Part shown: positions 1 to 8,955 of the stretch, piece by piece
Layout: each line of letters opens with the position of its first letter
Numbering within the stretch: the stretch's first letter is position 1
Assembly: GCF_038404985.1 (NCBI RefSeq)
Contig: NZ_JBBKBA010000002.1
Span: 124,001-188,000 of the forward strand
Source of the DNA: Ferrovibrio sp. MS7
GTDB taxonomy: Bacteria > Pseudomonadota > Alphaproteobacteria > Ferrovibrionales > Ferrovibrionaceae
Direction: 5' to 3'
Length of the DNA stretch: 64,000 nt
Notes under the pieces: generated by a model
Database searches by the model: none
Seen by the model: the letters and a program-made list of their open reading frames with translations, nothing else
Told to the model about the DNA's origin: nothing
Position numbers and translations under genes: made by a program

Positions 1-118
1 CGGATTGCTGGCGCATATCCGCAACACTCTCGGCTGTTAACGAATGCTAAGAAGCTCGCCTCTTCAGCTACCTCGGCGGCGTGCTATAACCGATATACAT
101 CGTCCAGGGATAGCTGCC

Positions 119-340
119 ATGATCCGCGTTTTTCTCATGCTCGCGCTGCTTGCTGCTGCCGCGCCCGCCCTGGCACAGCAGGCCAAGCCTGGCCAACCAG
201 TACAGAAAACCCATGCCGAGCTGGTGCAGGAATGCATGTCCGACATCCAGAAGGGCCTGAAGACCGGCCAGACCATGACCTCGCATCAGCGCATGCAGGC
301 CGAGCAGCAATGCCGCGCCTATGCCGATAGCAAGAAGTAA
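119..340 (+). CDS. Small secreted protein, function unknown
   Basis: A 73-residue protein if translation starts at the ATG at 119, which follows an AGGGA motif by about 9 nt. An upstream in-frame start would put about 25 unrelated residues before the signal peptide. Residues 1-20 (MIRVFLMLALLAAAAPALAQ) are a clear Sec signal peptide ending in ALA|Q. The mature part is about 53 polar residues with two cysteines, which could form one disulfide in the periplasm. I do not recognise a family. The gene stands alone, upstream of a palindromic repeat and convergent with glcF. Confidence 0.65.
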   Translation: MIRVFLMLALLAAAAPALAQQAKPGQPVQKTHAELVQECMSDIQKGLKTGQTMTSHQRMQAEQQCRAYADSKK

Positions 341-376
341 AAGCTAGAGCGCCATATAAGTGCGAGCCTCATATAG

Positions 377-477
377 GTCGTCATGCCCGGACTTGATCCG
401 GGCATCTCATTTTTCGACTGTTTGTAAACATTTTCCCAGTGGAACAAGATGCGCGGATCAAGTCCGCGCATGACGAC
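377..477. repeat. Paired palindromic repeat element, copy 1
   Basis: Two 30-bp arms (377-406 and 448-477) are inverted copies of each other with two mismatches, separated by 41 bp. Each arm is itself a hairpin with a perfect 9-bp stem and a 5-nt loop: CTTGA in the left arm, TCAAG in the right. The two mismatches between arms are a matched swap (C-G in one stem, G-C in the other), so both stems stay perfect. A related pair lies at 36487-36590. This type of dispersed intergenic palindrome is common in alphaproteobacterial genomes; no coding function is seen. It may end transcription of either convergent neighbour, but lacks a clear T-run. Confidence 0.8.
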
Positions 478-506
478 GTGCCAGGTGTCGGGCCTGCAAT
501 CAGGCC

Positions 507-1808
507 CTAGTCCAGCCCCTCGGGCTTTGGCCCGCCGGTCGCCCAATCCAGCCATTGCACCGTATGCAGCACCGGCAGCTTGTTGCCGGTCGCCTCAGCA
601 CCATTGGCGATCTGCACCAGGCAGCCGATATTGCCCGCCGCTACCGCCGAGGCGCCGGTGCTCTGGATATTGCGCAGCTTGCGCTCGCGCAGTTGCCCGG
701 CGAGTTCGGGCTGCAGCAGATTGTAGGTGCCGGCCGAGCCACAGCAGAGATGCCCTTCCGGCACATCCTTGACCTGGAAGCCGGCGCGGCTGAGCAACTG
801 CTTCGGCGCCGTGGTGATCTTCTGGCCATGCTGCAAGGAGCAGGCCGAGTGATAGGCAATGGTCATCGCCGGCACGGCGCCGTTGGGCTGCAAGTCGAGA
901 TCGAGCAGCAATTCGGTGATGTCTTTCGCCAGACCGGAAACGCGCGCCGCCTTCTCCGCCCAGGCGGCATCGTTGCGCAGCATGAAGCCGTAATCCTTCA
1001 CCGTGGTGCCGCAGCCCGACGCATTAATCACGATGGCATCCAATCCCTCGCCATCGGCCTCGGCGCACCAGGCGGCGATATTCGCCTTGGCCTTCTGGTG
1101 CGCGTCATGCTCCTTGCCCATGTGATGCGTCAGCGCACCGCAGCAGCCCGCGCCCGGCGACACCACCACCTCGCAGCCATGGCGGTTCAGCAGGCGGATC
1201 GTTGCCTCGTTGATCGCCGGGTCCAACACCTGCTGCGCGCAGCCGGTCATCAGCGCCACGCGCTTCTTGCGTTCGCCATGGGCCTTGTAGATGCCGGGGC
1301 GATCCTGCGTCGAAGCCTTGGGCAGCCGCTTCGGGGCCATCTGCACCATGCCGCGCAGCTTCGCCGGCAGCAATCCAGCAAACGGCCGCGCCAGCATGGC
1401 GCCGCGCAAGGCCAGGCGGAAGCGGCCCGGATAGGGCAGCAGCCAGGCCAGCAGGCCGCGCAAGGCACGGTCGAGGAAGGGCCGCTTGTAGGTCTGCTCG
1501 ATATGAGCGCGGGCGTGATCCACCAGATGCATGTAATGCACGCTGCTCGGGCAGGTGGTCATGCAGGACAGGCAGGAGAGGCAACGGTCGACATGGCGCA
1601 CGGTTTCTTCCGTCGCCGCCTCGCCGCCTTCCAGCATCTGCTTGATCAGGTAGATACGGCCGCGCGGACTGTCGCGCTCATCGCCGAGCAAAGCATAGGT
1701 CGGGCAGGTCGCGGTGCAGAAGCCGCAATGCACGCATTTGCGCAGAATGGTATTGGCTTCGGCGATATTCGGATCGGCAAGCTGGGCGAGCGTGAAAGCG
1801 GTTTGCAT
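507..1808 (-). CDS. glcF: Glycolate oxidase iron-sulfur subunit GlcF
   Basis: A 433-residue protein, close to the usual GlcF length. Two ferredoxin-type 4Fe-4S motifs lie at the N terminus, with cysteines at 25, 28, 31, 35 and at 76, 79, 82, 86. Two CCG-type cysteine-rich domains follow (GAGCCGALTHHMGKEHD and GHLCCGSAGTYN). GlcF carries electrons from the flavin subunit during oxidation of glycolate to glyoxylate, passing them to the respiratory chain at the inner membrane. Its ATG overlaps the TGA of glcE (ATGA), so the two are translationally coupled. It is the last gene of the regulator-glcDEF operon. Confidence 0.95.
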   Translation of the reverse strand: MQTAFTLAQLADPNIAEANTILRKCVHCGFCTATCPTYALLGDERDSPRGRIYLIKQMLEGGEAATEETVRHVDRCLSCLSCMTTCPSSVHYMHLVDHARAHIEQTYKRPFLDRALRGLLAWLLPYPGRFRLALRGAMLARPFAGLLPAKLRGMVQMAPKRLPKASTQDRPGIYKAHGERKKRVALMTGCAQQVLDPAINEATIRLLNRHGCEVVVSPGAGCCGALTHHMGKEHDAHQKAKANIAAWCAEADGEGLDAIVINASGCGTTVKDYGFMLRNDAAWAEKAARVSGLAKDITELLLDLDLQPNGAVPAMTIAYHSACSLQHGQKITTAPKQLLSRAGFQVKDVPEGHLCCGSAGTYNLLQPELAGQLRERKLRNIQSTGASAVAAGNIGCLVQIANGAEATGNKLPVLHTVQWLDWATGGPKPEGLD

Positions 1809-3055
1809 CAGAGACCCGCCTCCATGCGGCCGGGATTGAGGATATGCTGGGGATCGAAGCTGTCCTTGACGCGGCGGCTCAAGGCCGCCAGCGCCGGCTC
1901 CTGCGGCTGGAACACGGAAACAGCGGCGCGCACGGCGTCATCGGCGCGGAACAGCGTGGCATGGCCGCCGCCGGCTTCGGCAACAGCACGGCGCAGATCG
2001 GCGGCGCCGGCATCGCGGCTCGGCAGGATGGCGAGCCAGATCAGGCCGCCAGCCCAGTCGTAGAAATACGCGATCTCGGGATGCCATTCGCGCAAGGCGG
2101 CAACCAGGGCCGGGCCTTTGCTCGGGGCGACACTGACCCGCCACAGCACGCGCTCCAGCGGCTGGGCGAGCAGGCTGGCATCGCGGATTTCGCGCCAGGC
2201 CCAGGATGAATTGAGCGAATGCAGTTCATCAAGTTCGCCATGCTTGCCCAACAGGTCGCGCAACGCATCGCAGCGCGCCGTCACCGATACATCGGTGCCT
2301 TCGACGCGGACCAGCGTGACGGCACGGCCTGAACTGGCGATGCGGCTGATGCCGGAGCGCGCCGCCAGCATGGCCGGCAGATGCGCCAGGCCGGAGACTT
2401 CATGCGGCGACTGCGCCGCTTCCGCCAGCGCACGGATGGCGGCGGCATCATCGAGGCCGAACACCACCACGGTGCGAGTCTTTTCAGGTGCCGGCAGCAC
2501 CTTCACATGCGCCTCGGTGACGGCGGCGAGCGTGCCGAAAGCGCCGCAGAGCAACTTGGAAAGATCGTAGCCGGTGACGTTCTTCACCACCTTGGCGCCA
2601 TTCTTCACCAGCTCGCCGCGCCCGGTGACGGCCTGGAAGCCGAGCAGATGGTCGCGCATGGCGCCGATCTTGAAGCGGCGCGGGCCGCCGAGGTTGGCGC
2701 CGATGGCACCGCCGAGCGTGCCACGCCCCGACGGCATGCCCCAGAGCGGGCCGAAATCCGGCGGCTCGAAGGCCAGTATCTGCCGTTGCTCAGCCAGCAA
2801 GGCTTCGATATCGCTGATCAACGTGCCGGGCCGGGCCGTAAGCACCAGTTCGGCAGGCTCATACTCCACCACGCCGGAGAGCTTGGAGAGATCGAGCAGA
2901 TGGGCGCTTTGCCCCCCTGTATTTGATGATAGGGGGCGGCCAAGCCGGGCCTTGCTGCCATGGCCGATCAGGCTGAGCGGTTTGCCCTCGTTGGCGGCCC
3001 AGGCAATTGCCTGGCGTACATCTTCAGCGGTGGCGGGAAGAAATGTGTCGGTCAT
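1808..3055 (-). CDS. glcE: Glycolate oxidase FAD-binding subunit GlcE
   Basis: About 415 residues with the PCMH-type FAD-binding fold: LSLIGHGSKARLGRP near the start, then the PPDFGPLWGMPSGRGTLGGA and VKNVTGYDLSKLLCGAFG segments typical of GlcE. It pairs with GlcD in the glycolate oxidase complex. I chose the ATG at 3055 because GGTGGGGG sits about 7 nt upstream; a GTG four codons earlier (3067) is possible and would lie only 3 nt from the glcD stop. The gene overlaps glcF by 4 nt. Confidence 0.93.
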   Translation of the reverse strand: MTDTFLPATAEDVRQAIAWAANEGKPLSLIGHGSKARLGRPLSSNTGGQSAHLLDLSKLSGVVEYEPAELVLTARPGTLISDIEALLAEQRQILAFEPPDFGPLWGMPSGRGTLGGAIGANLGGPRRFKIGAMRDHLLGFQAVTGRGELVKNGAKVVKNVTGYDLSKLLCGAFGTLAAVTEAHVKVLPAPEKTRTVVVFGLDDAAAIRALAEAAQSPHEVSGLAHLPAMLAARSGISRIASSGRAVTLVRVEGTDVSVTARCDALRDLLGKHGELDELHSLNSSWAWREIRDASLLAQPLERVLWRVSVAPSKGPALVAALREWHPEIAYFYDWAGGLIWLAILPSRDAGAADLRRAVAEAGGGHATLFRADDAVRAAVSVFQPQEPALAALSRRVKDSFDPQHILNPGRMEAGL

Positions 3056-3070
3056 TTTAGCCCCCACCCC

Positions 3071-4558
3071 TTAGAAACGCGGAATGTCGGGGAAGGCCAG
3101 CTTGCCGCGGCTGACATGCATGGCGCCCATATCGGCGCAGCGATGCAGCGTCGGAAACACCTTGCCGGGATTAAGCCGGTGATCGGGATCGAAGGCGCAT
3201 TTGACACGCTCCTGCTGCGCCAGGTCAGCCTCGTTGAACATCGCCGGCATCAGGTCGCGCTTCTCAACGCCGACGCCATGCTCGCCGGTGAGTACGCCGC
3301 CGACCTCGACGCAGAGCCGGAGAATATCGGCGCCGAATTCCTCCGCCTTCTCCAGTTCGCCAGGATTATTGGCATCGTAGAGGATCAGCGGATGCAGGTT
3401 GCCATCGCCGGCATGGAACACATTCGCCACCCGCAGGCCGTGGCGTTCGGAAAGCTGCGCCATGCGCGTCAGCACTTCGGGCAGCTTCTTGCGCGGAATT
3501 GTGCCGTCCATGCAGAGATAATCCGGTGAGATGCGGCCTACCGCCGGGAAGGCCGCCTTGCGTCCGGCCCAGAAGCGCAGCCGCTCCTCCTCGCTTTCGG
3601 AAACACGCAGCGACACCGCGCCGCAGCCGCGCGCGATCAGATCGACGCGGCTCAGCAGGTCATCCACTTCCGCCGGCGGGCCATCCAGTTCGATGATCAG
3701 CAGGGCCTCGACATCGCGCGGATAACCGGCATGAACAAAATCCTCCGCCGCATGGATCGCCGGACGGTCCATCATCTCCATGCCGCCCGGAATGATGCCG
3801 GCGGCGATCACCTTGGCGACGCAATCGCCAGCCGCTTCCGAGGTGGCGAAGCCGGCCAGCACGGCGCGCTGGGTGGTCGGCTTCGGCAGGATGCGCACGG
3901 TCACTTCCGTCACCACGCCGAGCAAACCTTCCGAACCGCAGACCACGCCGAGCAGGTCATAGCCTTCCGCATCGAGATGCTTGCCGCCAAGCCGGATCAC
4001 CTCGCCGGTGATCAGCACCATCTGCACGCCAAGGATATTGTTGGTGGTGAGGCCGTATTTCAGGCTATGCACGCCGCCGGAATTCTCCGCCACATTGCCG
4101 CCGATGGTGCAGGCGATCTGGCTGGAGGGATCCGGCGCGTAGTAGAAGCCGCGATGCTCCACGGCGCGGGTGATGCCGAGATTGGTGACGCCGGGCTGCA
4201 CCACGGCGCAGCGGTTATCCCAATCGACTTCCAGCACCTTGTTGAACTTGCCCATGCCGAGCAGCACGCCATCGGCCAGCGGCAATGCGCCACCCGAAAG
4301 CGAGGTGCCGGCGCCGCGCGGCACCACATTCACACCACGCTCATAGCAGAGCTTCAGCACCGCCGAGACCTGCTCAATATTGCTCGGCAGTACCGCCACT
4401 AGCGGCAATTGCCGGTAGGCCGTCAGCCCATCGCATTCATAGGCGCGCAAGGATCGCTCATCCACGATCACGCCCTCGCCCGGCACGATACGGCGCAGAT
4501 CAGCAATCAGCGCCTCGCGCTGTTCGAGGATTTTCGGGTCTGGGGCGGGCATCAGCAT
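3071..4558 (-). CDS. glcD: Glycolate oxidase catalytic FAD subunit GlcD
   Basis: About 495 residues from the ATG at 4558, matching the usual GlcD length; an in-frame extension to 4657 would run into the regulator gene and adds no family-like sequence. A PCMH FAD domain (PRGAGTSLSGGALPLADGVL, then CTIGGNVAENSGGVHSLKYG) is followed by a FAD-oxidase C domain with VFHAGDGNLHPLILYD and GVLTGEHGVGVEKRDLMP, whose histidines are the usual metal/substrate ligands. It oxidises glycolate (or D-lactate-like 2-hydroxy acids) to the 2-oxo acid. It starts 10 nt after the regulator gene. A D-2-hydroxyacid dehydrogenase with another substrate is possible, but glcE and glcF argue for glycolate. Confidence 0.94.
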   Translation of the reverse strand: MLMPAPDPKILEQREALIADLRRIVPGEGVIVDERSLRAYECDGLTAYRQLPLVAVLPSNIEQVSAVLKLCYERGVNVVPRGAGTSLSGGALPLADGVLLGMGKFNKVLEVDWDNRCAVVQPGVTNLGITRAVEHRGFYYAPDPSSQIACTIGGNVAENSGGVHSLKYGLTTNNILGVQMVLITGEVIRLGGKHLDAEGYDLLGVVCGSEGLLGVVTEVTVRILPKPTTQRAVLAGFATSEAAGDCVAKVIAAGIIPGGMEMMDRPAIHAAEDFVHAGYPRDVEALLIIELDGPPAEVDDLLSRVDLIARGCGAVSLRVSESEEERLRFWAGRKAAFPAVGRISPDYLCMDGTIPRKKLPEVLTRMAQLSERHGLRVANVFHAGDGNLHPLILYDANNPGELEKAEEFGADILRLCVEVGGVLTGEHGVGVEKRDLMPAMFNEADLAQQERVKCAFDPDHRLNPGKVFPTLHRCADMGAMHVSRGKLAFPDIPRF

Positions 4559-4568
4559 GGGGGCATCC

Positions 4569-5306
4569 TCAGTCAGAACCAAAGCCGAAACGCGCGGCGG
4601 CGGCGGCAACATGGGCCCGCGCGGCATCTGCGGCAGCAAAGGCATCGCCGGCCTCAATCGCGCGCAGCAATGCCTGGTGCTCGCCTTGTGCGGCGGCGGC
4701 CTTGCCTTGCTGACGCGCGGCCTCGCTCCAGGTGAGCTGGCGGGTTTCGGAAAACTGGTGCGCCAGGAAATCGCTGAATCGCTGGATCAGCGGATTGCCG
4801 GTGGCGGCGGCAATGGCGGCATGAAAGGCATCATCGGCTGCGGCCGCCTCGCGGCCTTCGGCCAGGGCTGCTTCCATTGCCGCGAAGGCCGCCGCAATGG
4901 CGGCGAGATCGGCGGGCTGGCGGCGGCGCGCGGCCAGTTCGGCGGCAGCTACCTCGATGGCGCCGCGCAACTCGAAGGCATGGCGCAGGTCGCCGGTCTC
5001 CATGCCATTCGGCGCGGTCAGGCGGAAACTGGTCTGTCCCGGCCGCGCCAGCACGAAGGCCCCCGCCCCCTGGCGGGTCTCGACATAGCCTTCGGATTTC
5101 AGCCGGGCGATGGCCTCGCGCACCACGGCGCGGCTCACCTTGTGGGCCTCGGCAAGCTGCTTCTCTGTCGGCAGCTTGTCGCCTGGCGCCAGGCCGCCCT
5201 CGCGAATCGCCGCCAACAACCTGTCGGCCAAAGCCGAGCCCAGGCCACTCGGGCGCGGCAGGTCGCCCGTCTGGCTCAGGCTATGGCTCTGGCTGAAATG
5301 CAGCAT
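4569..5306 (-). CDS. FadR/GntR-family transcriptional regulator of the glc operon
   Basis: A 245-residue regulator: an N-terminal winged helix (LADRLLAAIREGGLAPGDKL, KVSRAVVREAIARLKSEGYV) and an all-helical FCD ligand domain (FELRGAIEVAAAELAARR, then DDAFHAAIAAATGNPLI). FCD regulators usually sense small organic acids; position next to glcD suggests a glycolate-responsive regulator like GlcC. I chose the ATG at 5306, preceded by GGGAA, because the longer TTG-started frame would begin inside a palindromic operator (5321-5339). That operator is directly upstream of its own start, so it probably controls itself and glcDEF. Confidence 0.88.
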   Translation of the reverse strand: MLHFSQSHSLSQTGDLPRPSGLGSALADRLLAAIREGGLAPGDKLPTEKQLAEAHKVSRAVVREAIARLKSEGYVETRQGAGAFVLARPGQTSFRLTAPNGMETGDLRHAFELRGAIEVAAAELAARRRQPADLAAIAAAFAAMEAALAEGREAAAADDAFHAAIAAATGNPLIQRFSDFLAHQFSETRQLTWSEAARQQGKAAAAQGEHQALLRAIEAGDAFAAADAARAHVAAAAARFGFGSD

Positions 5307-5320
5307 CGATTCCCGAAAAT

Positions 5321-5339
5321 TTGTCAGACAAGCTGACAA
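5321..5339 (-). promoter_or_regulatory. FadR-type operator upstream of regulator-glcDEF
   Basis: The 19-bp sequence TTGTCAGACAAGCTGACAA contains two interlocked dyads. The first 11 bp (TTGTCAGACAA) fit the FadR-subfamily operator consensus TNGTNNNACNA exactly; the whole is a 7-bp inverted repeat (TTGTCAG / CTGACAA) with a 5-bp spacer. It ends about 14 bp before the regulator's ATG, a position where binding would block transcription of the operon. Confidence 0.75.
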
Positions 5340-5377
5340 CTATCCCGTGGAACCTTGCCCGTCAAGCCCCGAACGAC

Positions 5378-5411
5378 AAACGGCCCGGACGACGAATCGT
5401 CCAGGCCGTTT
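5378..5411 (-). terminator. Probable terminator of rpmJ
   Basis: A 15-position stem with one C/A mismatch: AAACGGCC and GGACGA pair with TCGTCC and GGCCGTTT around a CGAA loop. Read on the minus strand it lies about 50 nt past the rpmJ stop and ends in TTTG rather than a long T-run, so it is a modest terminator. It could also serve as a boundary before the glc operator. Confidence 0.55.
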
Positions 5412-5460
5412 ACGGAGAAACTCTTGAGCCAGCGCCAGAAATCCAGCGCCGCCGCAGCTA

Positions 5461-5586
5461 TTAGCCCTGGCGGGCCTTGAAGCGCGGGTTGGTCTTGTTG
5501 ATGACGTAGACGCGGCCCTTGCGGCGCACCACGCGGCAATCGCGATGGCGGGTCTTGGCGGACTTCAGCGAATTGATGACCTTCAT
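5461..5586 (-). CDS. rpmJ: 50S ribosomal protein L36
   Basis: A 41-residue protein reading [18 protein letters not shown] at the start and [14 protein letters not shown] at the end. This is the alphaproteobacterial L36 form with a single cysteine, lacking the CCCH zinc ribbon of type-A L36. It belongs to the large ribosomal subunit near the peptidyl-transferase centre. It is monocistronic, with a stem-loop downstream. Confidence 0.96.
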   Translation of the reverse strand: MKVINSLKSAKTRHRDCRVVRRKGRVYVINKTNPRFKARQG

Positions 5587-5792
5587 GACACGAACCCTAG
5601 ATCTCGTCGAACCCATACACGGGCAATGATAAAGCCGGCGCAGCTAGCCGCACCGGCGCGAAAAGCGGGCGGAACATACAAAGCCGGTCCGGGCCTGTCA
5701 ACGGCGAAAAAGCCCCCGGTTTCCGGCTGCGGCTTAATAAATCGGAAGGCTTTTTGCTACACTCCTAGGGTTGAATTACTTGGGAGAGGCCT

Positions 5793-7355
5793 GTGCAGCC
5801 TGACTGGACCGCCGGATACGTCGCGGAAATCGACTATACCTATGGCTATTACCGCGAATTGGCGCCGGCGCATCTGCGCTTTGCCCTGGCGTTGCGTGGC
5901 GTTGCGCCGCCGTCCTCAGGCCCGGTGAACTACCTGGAACTGGGCTTCGGCCAGGGCGTCAGCGTCAATATCCATGCCGCTTCCAACCGCGGCTCCTTCT
6001 GGGGCACCGATTTCAACCCGAATCAGGCCGCTGGCGCCCGCGCGCTGGCCAAGGCCGGCGGCAATGGCGCCAACCTGCTCGATGACGGCTTCGCCGAGCT
6101 GCTGGAACGCGACGACCTGCCGAAATTCGACTTCATCACCCTGCACGGCATCTGGACCTGGGTTTCGGACAAGCACCGCGACACGATCGTGGCGATCATC
6201 CGCAAGCATCTGGCGGTCGGCGGCGCGGTGTACATGTCCTACAACACCTTGCCCGGCTGGTCGGCCTCGATGCCGGTGCGCCACCTGATGAAGCTGCACG
6301 AGGATATCGCCGGCAGCGCCGAACAGGGCATCCAGAAGCGCATCCAGGCGGCGATTGCCTTCGGCGAGCAGGTGGATAATGCCGGCGCCGCCTATTTCCG
6401 CCAGGTGCCCGGCGCCCGCGACCGCCTCAAGGGCCTGAAGGACAAGCCGGCCAACTATCTGGCGCATGAGTATTTCAACGCCGACTGGAAGCCGATGTAT
6501 TTCGCCGATGCGGTGCGGCATCTGGAAACCGCCAAACTGAGCTTCGCGGCCTCGTCCAACCTGCTCGACCATATCGACAACGTGAATTTCAGCGAGCAGT
6601 CGCGGCAGATGCTGGTCGGCATCCAGAATCCGCTGCTGCGCGAAAGCACCCGCGATTTCATCGTCAACCAGGTGTTCCGCCGCGACATCTTCACCCGTGG
6701 CCAGCGCCTGCTGAACATGCCGGAACGCACCGCCCTGCTGATGCAGAGCCGCGTGGCGCTGACCGTGCTGGCCAATGAAGTGCCGCTGAAGCTGAATGCC
6801 GCGGTGGGCGAGGTGAACCTCAGTCCCGCCGTCTACACGCCGCTGATCGAGGCCCTGGCGGCGGATAACTACCGGCCCAAGACGCTCGGCGAACTGGTGC
6901 CGGTGCTGGCGCCGAAGAATATCAACCCGCTGCAGATCATCCAGGCGGTGACCTTGCTGGTTGGCGCCAACCATGCCACTGCGGCACAAAGCGCCGAGGA
7001 AGCCGCCGCAGCCGCCCCGGCCGCGCAGCAATTCAACGCTGCCCTGCTGAAGATGGCGCGCGAGCATACCGAGGTGATGTGCATGGCCTCGCCGGTGCTC
7101 GGCGCCGGCGTGCCGGTGCCGCGCCTGCAGCAGATGTTCCTGGCCGTGCTGGGCGAGCAGAAAAGTAAGAAGACGCCAGACGCCGCAGCGCTCGCCAAGG
7201 GTGCCTGGGCGATTATGACCAGCATCGGCCAGCGCGTGGTGAAGGACGGCAAGACGCTGCAGAGCGAGGATGAAAACATCGCCCAGCTTGCCGCCGACGC
7301 CAAAATCTTCCTCGACCGCCTGCCACTGCTGCAGGCGCTCGGGGTCGCTTCGTAA
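5793..7355 (+). CDS. Class I SAM methyltransferase with C-terminal regulatory domain
   Basis: A 520-residue protein starting at GTG 5793 behind GGGAGAGG. Residues about 45-160 are a Rossmann methyltransferase: motif I is YLELGFGQGVSVN, followed by FWGTDFNPNQA and FDFITLHGIWTWVS. The rest matches the 'methyltransferase regulatory domain' architecture (methyltransferase plus PF10119-like region) of large bacterial methyltransferases whose substrates are mostly unknown. The gene is single, with its own leader, convergent with the ThDP enzyme gene (2-nt gap between stops). Confidence 0.8.
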   Translation: MQPDWTAGYVAEIDYTYGYYRELAPAHLRFALALRGVAPPSSGPVNYLELGFGQGVSVNIHAASNRGSFWGTDFNPNQAAGARALAKAGGNGANLLDDGFAELLERDDLPKFDFITLHGIWTWVSDKHRDTIVAIIRKHLAVGGAVYMSYNTLPGWSASMPVRHLMKLHEDIAGSAEQGIQKRIQAAIAFGEQVDNAGAAYFRQVPGARDRLKGLKDKPANYLAHEYFNADWKPMYFADAVRHLETAKLSFAASSNLLDHIDNVNFSEQSRQMLVGIQNPLLRESTRDFIVNQVFRRDIFTRGQRLLNMPERTALLMQSRVALTVLANEVPLKLNAAVGEVNLSPAVYTPLIEALAADNYRPKTLGELVPVLAPKNINPLQIIQAVTLLVGANHATAAQSAEEAAAAAPAAQQFNAALLKMAREHTEVMCMASPVLGAGVPVPRLQQMFLAVLGEQKSKKTPDAAALAKGAWAIMTSIGQRVVKDGKTLQSEDENIAQLAADAKIFLDRLPLLQALGVAS

Positions 7356-7357
7356 GA

Positions 7358-8905
7358 CTAGAACACCAGTTCGATCAGGCGCGGGCCACGCTGCCCGAAA
7401 GCCCGCTTGAGCGCCGCCGCGAACCCGTCCAGGTCCGTGGCGCGCTCGGCGGCAACGCCATGGCCCTCGGCAAGCTTCACCCAGTCGGGATTGGGGCGGT
7501 CGAGGGTCAGCATATCGACGGCGCGCGGCCCCGGATTGCCAACGCCGACATTGGTCAGTTCGCCCTGCAGGATGGCATAGCGCCGGTTGGCGAAGATCAC
7601 CGCCGTGATATCGGCATTCTCGCGCGCGAAGCTCCACAATGCCTGCTCGGTGTAGAAGGCGCTGCCATCGCCGGTCAGCGCCACCACCTTGCGGTCGGGT
7701 GCCGCCAGTGCCGCGCCGAGCGCCACGGGCAGCGAATAGCCGATCGAGCCGCCCATATTCTGCAGCCAGTCATGGCGCGGGCCGGCAGCCAGGGCGGCGA
7801 AGATGCCGCGCCCGGTGGTGATCGATTCATCCACCACGATGGCGTTGTCCGGCATCAGGTTGGCCAGCACGGCGGCGATGCCATCCAGCGTCACCGGGCC
7901 GCTCGGCATCGCCGGCATCGCCGGCTTCGGCGCTATCGTGAAACGCTCCGGCGCGTTCAGCGCGGCGGCGATGCGCTCCAGCGCATCCTCCAGGTCGTCC
8001 TCGATGGCGGCCACCGGCACGCGCGCGCTGCCTTCGGGCAGCAATTCGCTGGGCTTGCCGGGGTAGGCGAAGAAAGCCACCGGATTGCGCGCACCGACCA
8101 TGACAAGCTGCTGCACATCCTTGAGATAGCCCAACGCCACTTCCAGCACATAGGGAATGCGGCCGACTTCCGGCAGATGCGGGCCGCGCTCGATCAGCGC
8201 GTTGCTGCCCTGGCCGGAGAGGCGGCAGCCAGTGGCGGCCTGGATGCGGCCGGCCAGCATGATGCCGCGCGCATGCAGCGCCTTGCCGCCGAGCAGCAGC
8301 ATGGCATTCTTGCCGCCTTTCTTGAGGGCCTCGGCACCGGCTCGAATAGCGGCATCGTCGACCTTGCGCCGCGCCGGCACCGCCACCTTCGGGGCCACAC
8401 CTTCCGCCTCGTTCCAGGCAGTATCGGCAGGCAGGATCATGGTGGCGACGCCGCCGGCGCCGGTCATCGCCGCAGCAACTGCCTGGGCACCCAGCGGCCC
8501 GACTTCTGAAGCCGTCTCGGCGCGACCGATCCAGGCCGAGACCGGCCGGGCGATGCCCTCGATATCGGAGGTCAGCGGCGCGTCGTATTGCAGATGGTAG
8601 GTGGCATGCTCGCCAACCACATTGACGATGGGCGAATTGGCCTTGCGCGCGTTATGCAGGTTGGACACGCCATTGGCGAGGCCGGGGCCGAGATGCAGCA
8701 GGGTGGCGGCGGGCTTGCCGGCAAGCCGGGCATAGCCATCGGCGGCACCCGTCACCACGCCTTCGGCCAGCGCCAGCACGCAGCGGATACCCGGCACATG
8801 GTCGAGTGCGGCGACGAAATGCATCTCCGACGTGCCGGGATTGGCGAAGCAGATTTCCACGCCGCTCGCCACCAGCGACCGCACCAGACTTTCCGCGCCG
8901 TTCAT
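7358..8905 (-). CDS. ThDP-dependent acetolactate synthase/benzoylformate decarboxylase-like enzyme
   Basis: A 515-residue three-domain ThDP enzyme. The N-terminal domain has FANPGTSEMHFVAALD and the catalytic glutamate in LALAEGVVTGAADGYAR; the C-terminal ThDP-binding motif runs from LTGDGSAFYTEQALWSFA to the downstream Asn in IFANRRY. It is shorter than true IlvB/IlvI (about 570) and has no ilvN partner nearby, so I expect a catabolic decarboxylase or carboligase acting on a 2-oxo acid rather than branched-chain synthesis. The start at 8905 has a strong GGAGAGGG site. The gene is monocistronic. Confidence 0.82.
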   Translation of the reverse strand: MNGAESLVRSLVASGVEICFANPGTSEMHFVAALDHVPGIRCVLALAEGVVTGAADGYARLAGKPAATLLHLGPGLANGVSNLHNARKANSPIVNVVGEHATYHLQYDAPLTSDIEGIARPVSAWIGRAETASEVGPLGAQAVAAAMTGAGGVATMILPADTAWNEAEGVAPKVAVPARRKVDDAAIRAGAEALKKGGKNAMLLLGGKALHARGIMLAGRIQAATGCRLSGQGSNALIERGPHLPEVGRIPYVLEVALGYLKDVQQLVMVGARNPVAFFAYPGKPSELLPEGSARVPVAAIEDDLEDALERIAAALNAPERFTIAPKPAMPAMPSGPVTLDGIAAVLANLMPDNAIVVDESITTGRGIFAALAAGPRHDWLQNMGGSIGYSLPVALGAALAAPDRKVVALTGDGSAFYTEQALWSFARENADITAVIFANRRYAILQGELTNVGVGNPGPRAVDMLTLDRPNPDWVKLAEGHGVAAERATDLDGFAAALKRAFGQRGPRLIELVF

Positions 8906-8955
8906 ACTGCACCCTCTCCTTCAGCTTGGGGAAGGAAAGGTGTAGCCGATCCGGC

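Noticed and set aside
555-2063. 502-residue open frame on the plus strand
   Set aside because: Antisense to glcF and glcE, both of which have intact motifs; typical of GC-rich shadow frames.
5916-7637. 573-residue open frame on the minus strand
   Set aside because: Antisense shadow of the methyltransferase and the end of the ThDP enzyme; composition is His/Gln/Arg/Gly-rich without family motifs.
7358-8905. Branched-chain acetolactate synthase large subunit (ilvB)
   Set aside because: Too short, no small-subunit gene and no other ilv genes nearby; a ThDP decarboxylase or carboligase of another pathway fits better.
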